The position numbers and the translations under genes were made by a program. A stretch of DNA of 14,597 nucleotides from UMGS1613 sp963616135 (lineage in GTDB: Bacteria > Bacillota_I > Bacilli_A > RF39 > UBA660): contig CAVEJT010000026.1 of NCBI GenBank assembly GCA_963616135.1, positions 1-14,597 on the forward strand. The letters run 5' to 3'. Shown here piece after piece: positions 7,863 through 13,714 of the stretch (position 1 is its first letter; each line of letters opens with the position of its first letter). The notes under the pieces are model-generated. The model did not search any database, was not told the DNA's origin, and saw only the letters and a program-made list of their open reading frames with translations.

Positions 7863-9074
7863 ATGAATATTGATAAATATAAACATTCATGCGATAGTAA
7901 CTATGAAAAAGCAAAGAGAATAATAGAAGAAGCTAATAAAAATTTGAAATTGTGTTATGTTCAAGGGCCTACCGGACCTCGAGGTGATATTGGTCCCATG
8001 GGACCTCAAGGTGAGGCTGGACCAGCAACGATAGATGTAGGCGTGACAGAAACTGGAGATTATGGTACGAGTGCCACAGTTACAAATGTTGGAACAAATC
8101 AGGATGCTATATTAAATTTTACAATACCTAGAGGTATACCAGGTGAACAAGGCCCAAAAGGAGAAAAAGGTGACATAGGTCCTCAAGGATTACAAGGACC
8201 ACAAGGAATACCAGGACCACAGGGACCTCAAGGAGAAGCGGGTCCAACAACAATTGAAGTTGGAACAACAACAACTTCTGATCCCGATACTGAGGCAATG
8301 GTTACAAATGTTGGAACAAATCAAGATGTTATATTAAATTTTACAATACCTAAAGGTGAAAAAGGAGAACAAGGTCCAAAAGGAGACGTTGGTCCTAGGG
8401 GACTTCCTGGAGAAATAGGAATAAGTCAAGCTATTACTATTGATGGTACAGAAACAGTAGAACCAGATGAACCAGCAGAAGTTCAAGATGATTTTGATAG
8501 AAATATTCACCATCTTACTTTTTATATTCCAAAAGGAGAAAAAGGAGATGTTGGCCCTCAAGGAATTCAAGGTGAAGAAGGTGTTGCTGGCCCTCCAGGA
8601 GAAAAAGGAGAGCAAGGCCCAACAGGACCACAGGGGCCAAAGGGAGAACCAAATGGTATTGAAGCATATGGTGAAAGATATACTAATTCAACACAAAGAT
8701 TTAATTTGACAGCAAATACAGAAACAATAATTCCACTTGAGACAACAGGTGTTGCCATTTTTACGGAATTTGATAGTACATATGCCATTAACATAAAAAA
8801 ATTTGGTACATATCAAATTTCTTATTTTTTAAATGTTGCAACCTCAGTTGATACCAATTATGTTGTTAGTATAAAAGCTTCGGGAACAAGGTTACGATCA
8901 AGTGATATAAAAGTTCAAGCAAAAGCTAACACTATTACTCAAGTAAATGGTTCTTTATTATTTGGTTTAGCTGAAGGTGATGAAGTAACATTTGTTATAA
9001 CTTCTGAACAAAATACTGAACTAATATTTGATGGTACTACAAATGCCAAATTAACTGTTATAAAATTAGATTAA
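7863..9074 (+). CDS. Collagen-like repeat protein with BclA/C1q-like C-terminal domain
   Basis: This 403-residue protein starts at ATG 7863, with TTGGAGG 9 bases upstream. A short helical head (1-34, with Cys10 and Cys31) leads to four Gly-X-Y blocks at about 35-55, 91-129, 165-186 and 225-263. They are separated by three similar non-collagen modules of 35-40 residues ending (L)NFTIPxG or LTFYIPKG. The tail, about 264-403, is a beta-rich domain (FGTYQISYFLNV, LFGLAEGDEVTFVI, LTVIKLD) resembling the trimerising C1q/TNF-like tail of BclA exosporium proteins. Such proteins form trimeric rods on spores, cell surfaces or phage fibres. No signal peptide, LPXTG motif or membrane segment is seen, which suits spore-surface or non-classical display rather than sortase anchoring. 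It is the only recognisable cargo of the element. Base composition is visibly richer in G and C than its neighbours because of the Gly/Pro codons. Phage tail-fibre origin is an alternative. Confidence 0.93.
   Translation: MNIDKYKHSCDSNYEKAKRIIEEANKNLKLCYVQGPTGPRGDIGPMGPQGEAGPATIDVGVTETGDYGTSATVTNVGTNQDAILNFTIPRGIPGEQGPKGEKGDIGPQGLQGPQGIPGPQGPQGEAGPTTIEVGTTTTSDPDTEAMVTNVGTNQDVILNFTIPKGEKGEQGPKGDVGPRGLPGEIGISQAITIDGTETVEPDEPAEVQDDFDRNIHHLTFYIPKGEKGDVGPQGIQGEEGVAGPPGEKGEQGPTGPQGPKGEPNGIEAYGERYTNSTQRFNLTANTETIIPLETTGVAIFTEFDSTYAINIKKFGTYQISYFLNVATSVDTNYVVSIKASGTRLRSSDIKVQAKANTITQVNGSLLFGLAEGDEVTFVITSEQNTELIFDGTTNAKLTVIKLD
8079..8357 (+). repeat. Internal 57-bp direct repeats in the collagen-like gene
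   Basis: Two copies, 8079-8135 and 8301-8357, start GTTACAAATGTTGGAACAAA and match at 54 of 57 bases. They encode the VTNVGTNQD.ILNFTIP module and sit 222 bp (74 codons) apart in the same frame, so recombination between them would delete or add exactly one collagen block plus module without a frameshift. Confidence 0.85.
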
Positions 9075-9096
9075 AAAGAAGTAAGCTTCTTTTTTT
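9073..9096 (+). terminator. Intrinsic terminator of the collagen-like gene
   Basis: A 9-bp stem AAAAAGAAG (9073-9081) / CTTCTTTTT (9086-9094) with loop TAAG runs into seven T's (9090-9096) and overlaps the stop codon. It abuts the attR arm, so cargo transcription stops before leaving the element. Confidence 0.85.
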
Positions 9097-9126
9097 GTGT
9101 CTTAATAATACTCAAGCAACTCTTTG
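9097..9126 (+). other. attR: inner recombinase-binding arm plus 13-bp core
   Basis: The arm GTGTCTTAATAATACTCAA (9097-9115) is the inverted partner of the attL arm. The core AAGCAACTCTTTG (9114-9126) repeats the attL core exactly. The outer half-site is ATPase coding sequence to the right of 9126. Confidence 0.8.
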
Positions 9127-9531
9127 TCTCATACCACCCGATAAACTTTCTGGATAACTATATATAAAATCTTTTAAACCATAAGTATTTAATAGTTTTT
9201 TTACATAGTTTTCATTTTCTTTTGTTAAATTTTTATTAATTTCTAATCCTAAAAGGCAATTTTTTAATATATTTCTCCATTCAAAAAGAGAATCTTGTTG
9301 CAACATATATCCTATAGTAGCACCTTTACTTAAATTAATTTCTCCACTAGTTTTATCTTCTAATCCACATAAAACAGAAAGAATAGTTGATTTTCCACAA
9401 CCACTAGGTCCAACAATAGCGATAAATTCGCCTTCTTTGACATCTAAACTGAAATCTTCAACAGCAAGCGTTTCTCCATTTTTGCTATGATATATTTTTT
9501 TAAGATTTTTAATTTGTAAAATATTGTCCAT
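9112..9531 (-). pseudogene. N-terminal fragment of the interrupted ABC ATPase gene
   Basis: This 139-residue fragment starts at ATG 9531, 6 bases after AGGAGG. It carries Walker A GPSGCGKST (residues 41-49), the Q-loop (QQD, 78-80) and the signature LSGGMRQR (130-137), then stops at a TGA formed at the element junction right after Gln-Arg-Val-Ala. Walker B, the D-loop and the H-loop are in the fragment at 5686-6027, so this piece cannot hydrolyse ATP normally. The joined protein would be 248 residues, a usual length for SsuB/TauB/ThiZ-type ATPases, which power uptake with a two-permease, two-ATPase complex. The promoter and start are intact, so the truncated half may still be made and could bind ATP or the permease non-productively. 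There are no other lesions, which suggests a recent or reversible disruption. Confidence 0.93.
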
Positions 9532-9552
9532 AAGATGCCTCCTCGCTAATTT

Positions 9553-9581
9553 ATAGTATGAAAAGTACTTTTAAGTGTTAA
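9553..9581 (-). promoter_or_regulatory. Predicted ATPase-permease promoter with a palindrome in its spacer
   Basis: On the minus strand, -35 TTAACA (9576-9581) and -10 TACTAT (9553-9558) are 17 bases apart. The spacer contains the perfect 12-bp palindrome AAAAGTACTTTT (9561-9572). A dimeric repressor bound there would block RNA polymerase, so it is a candidate operator. The promoter is probable; the operator role is inference. Confidence 0.5.
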
Positions 9582-9601
9582 TGACAAAACCAACAAAATG
9601 T

Positions 9602-9635
9602 AAAGATTTTATTTTAGTGGCACAATGAAATCTTT
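9602..9635. other. 12-bp hairpin in the divergent ABC control region
   Basis: Arms AAAGATTTTATT (9602-9613) and AATGAAATCTTT (9624-9635) pair along 12 bp with one T-G wobble and a 10-base loop. A GC-rich patch, GGACCCCCG (9637-9645), follows directly and stands out in this AT-rich DNA. The element sits between the two divergent promoters, so it is more likely a protein-binding site or a separate small transcript than a leader riboswitch. I see no known riboswitch consensus. Confidence 0.4.
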
Positions 9636-9684
9636 TGGACCCCCGATGTAATTTCAATAAAGAATGGAGCTAAAAAAATATAAT

Positions 9685-9713
9685 TTAACAAATTTTAATC
9701 TTCAGAATATAAT
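9685..9713 (+). promoter_or_regulatory. Predicted promoter of the substrate-binding protein gene
   Basis: -35 TTAACA (9685-9690), a 17-base spacer and a perfect -10 TATAAT (9708-9713), 25 bp upstream of the TTG start. It is close to the sigma-A consensus, so the binding protein is probably transcribed independently of the broken ATPase gene. Confidence 0.6.
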
Positions 9714-9737
9714 ATATTGATTGGAAGGAGAATAAAT

Positions 9738-10733
9738 TTGAAAAAAATTATAATTACTTTAGTAGCCTTTTTATTAATAATATTACTTTCTATAGGTATA
9801 TTTATGGGAAAAGGTAAGAAAAAAGAAAAAGAGGATTTAACTAAAATAACAGTTGCTGAAGTTGCTCATAGTATTTTTTATGCACCAATGTATGTAGCGG
9901 ATTCATTAGGTTATTTTGAAGATGAAGGGCTTGACGTTGATATAGTTCTTACAAGTGGTGCGGATGCTGTTGCTGCAGCTGTAATGAGTGGGGATGCCCA
10001 AATCGGTTTTTGTGGTAGTGAACAATCTATTTATATATATAATGGTGGAGAAAAAGATTATTTAGTTAATTTTGCTGGTCTTACTAAAAGAGATGGTAGT
10101 TTTATAGTAGGTAGAAATAAGGGCAAGTTTGATGTTAAAGATTTAAAAGGAGCACATCTAATAGCCGGACGCGAAGGTGGCATGCCTGCCATGACTTTAG
10201 CATACACTCTAAAAGAAAATGGAATAGAATTAAGTGATTTAAATTTTGATACTTCTATAGCTTTTGCTTCTATGTCAGGGGCATTCATAGGTGGTACTGG
10301 AGATTATGTAACTTTATTTGAACCAACTGCTCTACAATTAGAAAAACAAGGTTATGGATATGTTGTGGCTTCATTGGGAAAATTAGGCGGAGAAGTTCCA
10401 TATACTACATTCCAAGCTAGAAAAAGTTATTTAGAAAAAAATGAGGATGTAATAGAAAAATTTAATAAAGCTATACAAAGGGGATTAGATTATACATTTA
10501 GTCATAGTGATTCTGATGTAGCTGATGCTATAATAGAACATTTTCCAGATATATCTAAAAATGACTTAACTGAGGTAGTAAAAAGATATAGGGAAAATGA
10601 CTCTTGGTATAGAACTACTTACATAACAGAGGAAGGATTAGAAAGAGTAGAATCTATTATGGAAAATTCTTCTAAATTAGATAAAAAAGTACCTTTTGAT
10701 AAAATAGTAAATAATAAATATTCAAAAAAATAA
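9738..10733 (+). CDS. ABC substrate-binding protein, NMT1/SsuA-like
   Basis: This 331-residue binding protein starts at TTG 9738, preceded by GGAAGGAG 7 bases upstream; a TTG at 9717 has no such site. A hydrophobic segment at about residues 3-23 leads to a Lys-rich stretch and then the periplasmic-binding fold of the NMT1/THI5-like class: HSIFYAPMYVADSLGYFEDE, then AVAAAVMSGDAQIGF, a profile shared by ThiY, SsuA, TauA and NrtA. There is no lipobox cysteine, so unlike most Gram-positive binding proteins it should be tethered by an uncleaved helix or cleaved and released. The gene is divergent from the ATPase-permease operon but is the obvious third component. Without a complete ATPase nearby it may idle or use another ATPase. 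The substrate is uncertain: the ThiY cysteine cluster is not seen, so a thiamine precursor is possible but unproven. Confidence 0.87.
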   Translation: MKKIIITLVAFLLIILLSIGIFMGKGKKKEKEDLTKITVAEVAHSIFYAPMYVADSLGYFEDEGLDVDIVLTSGADAVAAAVMSGDAQIGFCGSEQSIYIYNGGEKDYLVNFAGLTKRDGSFIVGRNKGKFDVKDLKGAHLIAGREGGMPAMTLAYTLKENGIELSDLNFDTSIAFASMSGAFIGGTGDYVTLFEPTALQLEKQGYGYVVASLGKLGGEVPYTTFQARKSYLEKNEDVIEKFNKAIQRGLDYTFSHSDSDVADAIIEHFPDISKNDLTEVVKRYRENDSWYRTTYITEEGLERVESIMENSSKLDKKVPFDKIVNNKYSKK

Positions 10734-10740
10734 AAATTTT

Positions 10741-10767
10741 ACTTAACATATTTTGTTAAGTTTTTTT
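10741..10767 (+). terminator. Intrinsic terminator after the substrate-binding protein
   Basis: A perfect 7-bp stem ACTTAAC (10741-10747) / GTTAAGT (10755-10761) with a 7-base loop is followed by a run of T's. It separates the ABC locus from pcrA. Confidence 0.85.
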
Positions 10768-10785
10768 ATATATAATATTTTTGTC

Positions 10786-10814
10786 TTGAGATATAAACTA
10801 ATGTTTGGTATAAT
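10786..10814 (+). promoter_or_regulatory. Predicted pcrA promoter
   Basis: -35 TTGAGA (10786-10791), a 17-base spacer and a perfect -10 TATAAT (10809-10814), 20 bp before the pcrA ATG. This is one of the best sigma-A-like matches in the window. Confidence 0.7.
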
Positions 10815-10834
10815 GTCTATTATAGAGGTGCATT

Positions 10835-12925
10835 ATGAATTTAGATACATTAAATAAAGAACAAAAAGAAGCGGTTTTAAATATAGATGGTCCTATGCTT
10901 GTACTTGCAGGTGCTGGAAGTGGTAAAACTAAGGTTTTAACTACAAAAATAGCTTATTTAATAGAACAAGGAATAGATCCTACAAGTATTTTAGCAATCA
11001 CTTTTACAAATAAAGCGGCAAATGAAATGAAAAATAGAGTAGAGGGTATGCTTGGTATAGATTCAAATAGAATACAAATATCTACATTCCACTCGTTTGG
11101 ACTTTCTATTATTAAAAGACATTATGATAAACTTGGATATAAATCTAATTTTACTATAGTAGATTCAGATGATGTATTATCAACTATAAAAAGGATATTG
11201 AAAGATATGAACTTAGATCCTAAATTTTATCCACCAAAAACTATAAGGAATAAAATAAGCAGTGCGAAAAATGAACTTATGACACCTGATGAATTATCTA
11301 AATTTTCAAATAGTGAATTAGATGAGGTAACTGTTAATGTATATAGAGAGTATCAAAATAAATTAATGGTAAATAATAGTTTAGATTTTGATGATTTATT
11401 GATGTTGCCTATAATATTATTTAAAGAAAACCCTAGTGTACTAGCTTATTATCAAGAAAGATATAAATATATTTTAATAGATGAATATCAAGATACAAAT
11501 GAAGTACAGTATATTCTTTCTAAAATGCTGAGTGCTAAATATAAAAATATATGTGTAGTAGGAGATCCAGATCAAAGTATATATGGATTTAGAGGATCTA
11601 ATTATAGAAATATTTTAAACTTTGAAAAAGATTATAAGAACACTAAAACAATATTACTTGAACAAAATTATCGTTCAACAAAAAATATATTAGGAGCAGC
11701 AAATAGTATTATAAAAAATAATAAAAATAGAAAAGAAAAAGATTTATGGACAGATAATAATACGGGAGATAAAATAGTTTATAAAAGATGTGATGATGAA
11801 AAAGATGAATCTAATTATGTAGTCTCAGAAATAACTAAGTTAATGAATGAAAATGTTGGTCTTGAAGATATTGCAGTTCTTTATAGAACAAATGCTCAAT
11901 CAAGAAATATAGAGGAAGCTTTTTTAAGGAAAAATATTCCATATAAAGTAGTTGGTAGTTTTTATTTCTATAATAGAAAAGAAGTTAAAGATTTGATTAG
12001 TTATTTAAAGCTTATTTATAATACTAGTGATGATGTTAGTTTAACTAGAATTATTAATGTACCAAAAAGAGGTATAGGACTTAAAACTTTAGAAAACATT
12101 ACAACAAAGGCAAATATATTAAATACAAGTATGTTTGATGCAATAGATGGTGGTAAAGAATTAGAGTTTAAACGTCTTATACTAAATTTTAAAGAATTAA
12201 GTGAGGATTTATCTCTTACAGAATTGGTAGACTTAATATTAGATAAAACAGGTATAAAAAAAGAATTAGAACTTGAGGATACAATTGAATCTCAATCCAG
12301 ATTAGAGAACTTGGAAGAATTTAAATCTATTACAAAGAGTTATGAAGAAAAGTATGGAGTTATATCACTATCAGAATTCTTAGATGAAATAAGTTTGGTA
12401 TCTGATGTTGAAGAATATAAAAATAGGACAGATGTAGTAACACTTATGACTGTTCATTCAGCAAAAGGTTTAGAGTTTGACTATGTTTATATAATAGGTC
12501 TTGAAGAGGGAATTTTCCCACATAGTATGTGTTTATATAGCCCAAGTGAAATAGAGGAAGAAAGAAGACTATGTTATGTAGCTGTTACTAGAGCTAAAAA
12601 GAAATTAACTATAATTAATTCTAAAAAAAGACTTTTATATGGACAAGATAGTTATAATCCACCAAGTAGATTTATTAATGAAATAGGGGAAGAATATCTA
12701 GATAAAGAAGAAGAAAAGAAAGAACCAAATGGCTTGAAAAAAATATTTACAAGCAAAAATATAAACAAATATGAAGAGTATAATGTAGGAGGAAAAATTT
12801 TACACAGTGAGTTTGGAGAGGGAGTTATAATTACTGTAGATAAGTCAATACTTACAATTGCTTTTCCACATCCATATGGTATAAAGAAAATTATGAAGGG
12901 TCATAATAGTTTAAAAAAATTATAA
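10835..12925 (+). CDS. pcrA: ATP-dependent DNA helicase PcrA (UvrD family)
   Basis: This 696-residue superfamily 1A helicase starts at ATG 10835 with AGAGGTG upstream. It shows the Q-motif LNKEQKEAV (6-14), Walker A AGAGSGKT (25-32), motif Ia ITFTNKAANEM (55-65), Ib TFHSFG, II LIDEYQD (214-220), III VVGDPDQSIYGFRGS (241-255), IV LEQNYRSTKN, V TVHSAKGLEF (539-548) and VI ERRLCYVAVTRAKK (576-589). The C-terminal 45 residues (GGKILHSEFGEGVI, IAFPHPYGIKKI) match the Tudor-like domain that lets PcrA/UvrD bind RNA polymerase. PcrA unwinds DNA 3'-5' in nucleotide-excision repair, clears RecA filaments and stalled polymerase, and drives rolling-circle replication. In Bacillus it sits beside ligA; here it is followed by two small unknown genes and nfo. 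Length is slightly under the usual 720-750 but all motifs are intact. Confidence 0.97.
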   Translation: MNLDTLNKEQKEAVLNIDGPMLVLAGAGSGKTKVLTTKIAYLIEQGIDPTSILAITFTNKAANEMKNRVEGMLGIDSNRIQISTFHSFGLSIIKRHYDKLGYKSNFTIVDSDDVLSTIKRILKDMNLDPKFYPPKTIRNKISSAKNELMTPDELSKFSNSELDEVTVNVYREYQNKLMVNNSLDFDDLLMLPIILFKENPSVLAYYQERYKYILIDEYQDTNEVQYILSKMLSAKYKNICVVGDPDQSIYGFRGSNYRNILNFEKDYKNTKTILLEQNYRSTKNILGAANSIIKNNKNRKEKDLWTDNNTGDKIVYKRCDDEKDESNYVVSEITKLMNENVGLEDIAVLYRTNAQSRNIEEAFLRKNIPYKVVGSFYFYNRKEVKDLISYLKLIYNTSDDVSLTRIINVPKRGIGLKTLENITTKANILNTSMFDAIDGGKELEFKRLILNFKELSEDLSLTELVDLILDKTGIKKELELEDTIESQSRLENLEEFKSITKSYEEKYGVISLSEFLDEISLVSDVEEYKNRTDVVTLMTVHSAKGLEFDYVYIIGLEEGIFPHSMCLYSPSEIEEERRLCYVAVTRAKKKLTIINSKKRLLYGQDSYNPPSRFINEIGEEYLDKEEEKKEPNGLKKIFTSKNINKYEEYNVGGKILHSEFGEGVIITVDKSILTIAFPHPYGIKKIMKGHNSLKKL

Positions 12926-12932
12926 AAAAATC

Positions 12933-12961
12933 TTGAAAAGAAACTCTATTTATAGTATATT
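12933..12961 (+). promoter_or_regulatory. Predicted promoter for the two small genes
   Basis: -35 TTGAAA (12933-12938), a 17-base spacer and -10 TATATT (12956-12961), 25 bp before the ATG at 12987. It also rules out a start at TTG 12933 for the next gene. Confidence 0.5.
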
Positions 12962-12986
12962 TAATATATTAGGTAGGAGGCAATTT

Positions 12987-13361
12987 ATGATTAGTTGGAC
13001 TGATGTAAATGTATTAGAACATGATAAAAAACAATTACAAGTTAAATTAAGTGAATTGATTAAATCAGGCAACTTTTCAGAAGATGAAGTAAATAGTATA
13101 AAGGCAGAAATTCTATATTTAGATAAACAAATTTCTAAAATTGTAGGATCTAATGAAATAAAAAGACAAAAAGAATTAAAACAAAGAAAAAGCGGAATAG
13201 AACAAGCTAATATAAATGCATATTATTCTTTTAAGGACAAGTATAAAAAAATCAATAAAATGAAAGTTGCCACTACTAGAATGATAAATGAGATAGATGA
13301 ATTTAATAGAAAAAAATATGATGTAGTAGAAAAAGAAGTTGTAAAGGTTAAAGTGGTATAA
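12987..13361 (+). CDS. Small helical protein of unknown function
   Basis: This 124-residue protein starts at ATG 12987, which has AGGAGG 6 bases upstream and follows a promoter-like sequence. I do not recognise the family. It opens MISWTDVNVLEHDKKQ and continues as a highly charged, mostly helical chain with likely coiled coil (about 8-70), a Lys/Arg-rich middle (KRQKELKQRKSG) and a Lys/Val-rich tail. It has no Cys, no membrane segment and no signal peptide, so it is presumably cytoplasmic. Its stop is immediately followed by the next ATG, implying translational coupling. Lying between pcrA and nfo, it might assist DNA repair or structure, but that is association only. Confidence 0.8.
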   Translation: MISWTDVNVLEHDKKQLQVKLSELIKSGNFSEDEVNSIKAEILYLDKQISKIVGSNEIKRQKELKQRKSGIEQANINAYYSFKDKYKKINKMKVATTRMINEIDEFNRKKYDVVEKEVVKVKVV

Positions 13362-13661
13362 ATGGAAGTACAAAAGGAAGCTTTTGGAGGTTTAATGGAA
13401 TATTATAAACATTTACCCCTTGAATTAAAAAGAAAAGAGATTATAAGTGAATTAGAGGATATAATCGCAAGTTATTCTAAAATATGTACACAATTTGGAG
13501 TAATGCCTGATATGGTTTTAAATAAAGAAATGTTAAATATAAATAAAAGAAATTTAACAGAAGATGAGTTTTTACATGCACTTTTTGCCTATATTAACAC
13601 TTTGCAAGATATAAGTTCACAATTTATAAATAAAATGTGTGATGTTATGGAAGAAAAATGA
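13362..13661 (+). CDS. Small helical protein of unknown function, coupled to the previous gene
   Basis: This protein has 99 residues if it starts at ATG 13362, directly after the previous stop; an in-frame ATG at 13395 has a strong GGAGG but only 4 bases away, so the shorter form (88 residues, starting MEYYKHLPLELKRKE) is a real alternative. I do not recognise the family. The sequence is predicted all-helical, with IISELEDIIASYSKICTQFG and a C-terminal helix LHALFAYINTLQDISSQFI. There is no signal or membrane segment. It ends in TGA just before a strong terminator, so the two small genes form their own unit. The pairing suggests that the two products interact. Confidence 0.78.
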   Translation: MEVQKEAFGGLMEYYKHLPLELKRKEIISELEDIIASYSKICTQFGVMPDMVLNKEMLNINKRNLTEDEFLHALFAYINTLQDISSQFINKMCDVMEEK

Positions 13662-13663
13662 TA

Positions 13664-13691
13664 AAACGTATTTAAAATAATACGTTTTTTT
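13664..13691 (+). terminator. Intrinsic terminator between the small genes and nfo
   Basis: A perfect 9-bp stem AAACGTATT (13664-13672) / AATACGTTT (13679-13687) with a 6-base loop runs into seven T's (13685-13691). It lies 3 bp after the stop codon. Confidence 0.9.
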
Positions 13692-13693
13692 GA

Positions 13694-13699
13694 TATAAT
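13694..13699 (+). promoter_or_regulatory. Possible nfo -10 box
   Basis: TATAAT at 13694-13699 has a weak TTTAAA 17 bases upstream, inside the terminator stem. A start about 7 bases downstream would fall within the ribosome binding site AGGTGA (13705-13710), leaving almost no leader, so either the message is nearly leaderless or transcription reads through. Confidence 0.3.
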
Positions 13700-13714
13700 T
13701 GAATAGGTGATTTT

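Larger units (their letters stand above)
6015..9126. mobile_element. Serine-recombinase element with collagen-like cargo, in the ATPase gene
   Basis: A 3,099-bp insertion bounded by identical 13-bp copies of AAGCAACTCTTTG (6015-6027 and 9114-9126). Removing one copy and the interior fuses the flanking ATPase halves in frame into a normal 248-residue protein. The interior holds a large serine recombinase (6055-7644), a 33-aa ORF just upstream of it, and a divergent collagen-like gene (7863-9074) that ends in a terminator against the right end. There are no phage structural, replication, conjugation or resistance genes. Inverted arms next to the cores support site-specific integration rather than DDE transposition. 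It could move on its own if the recombinase is active, and it might be mobilised by larger elements. Boundaries are as sure as the gene reconstruction allows; activity is inferred. Confidence 0.92.

Noticed and set aside
7960..8660. CRISPR-like or tandem-repeat array
   Set aside because: The periodicity is 9-bp Gly-X-Y coding with protein-level modules, not fixed repeats with unique spacers.
8334..8794. Other frames within the collagen-like gene on both strands
   Set aside because: They are by-products of the Gly-X-Y codon periodicity; the main frame has clear domain structure.
6015..9126. The 13-bp repeat as a transposase target-site duplication
   Set aside because: No DDE transposase is present; a large serine recombinase and inverted arms centred on the core fit site-specific recombination instead.
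6015..9126. Prophage or conjugative element
   Set aside because: No capsid, tail, replication, relaxase or type IV secretion genes; only 3.1 kb.
9535..9737. TPP or other riboswitch in the ABC control region
   Set aside because: The thiamine-riboswitch CUGAGA and related conserved segments are absent, and the hairpin lies upstream of both predicted transcription starts.
13659..13661. UGA read as tryptophan, as in some Mollicutes relatives
   Set aside because: Trp is encoded by TGG throughout, and TGA ends the 99-residue gene just before a terminator.
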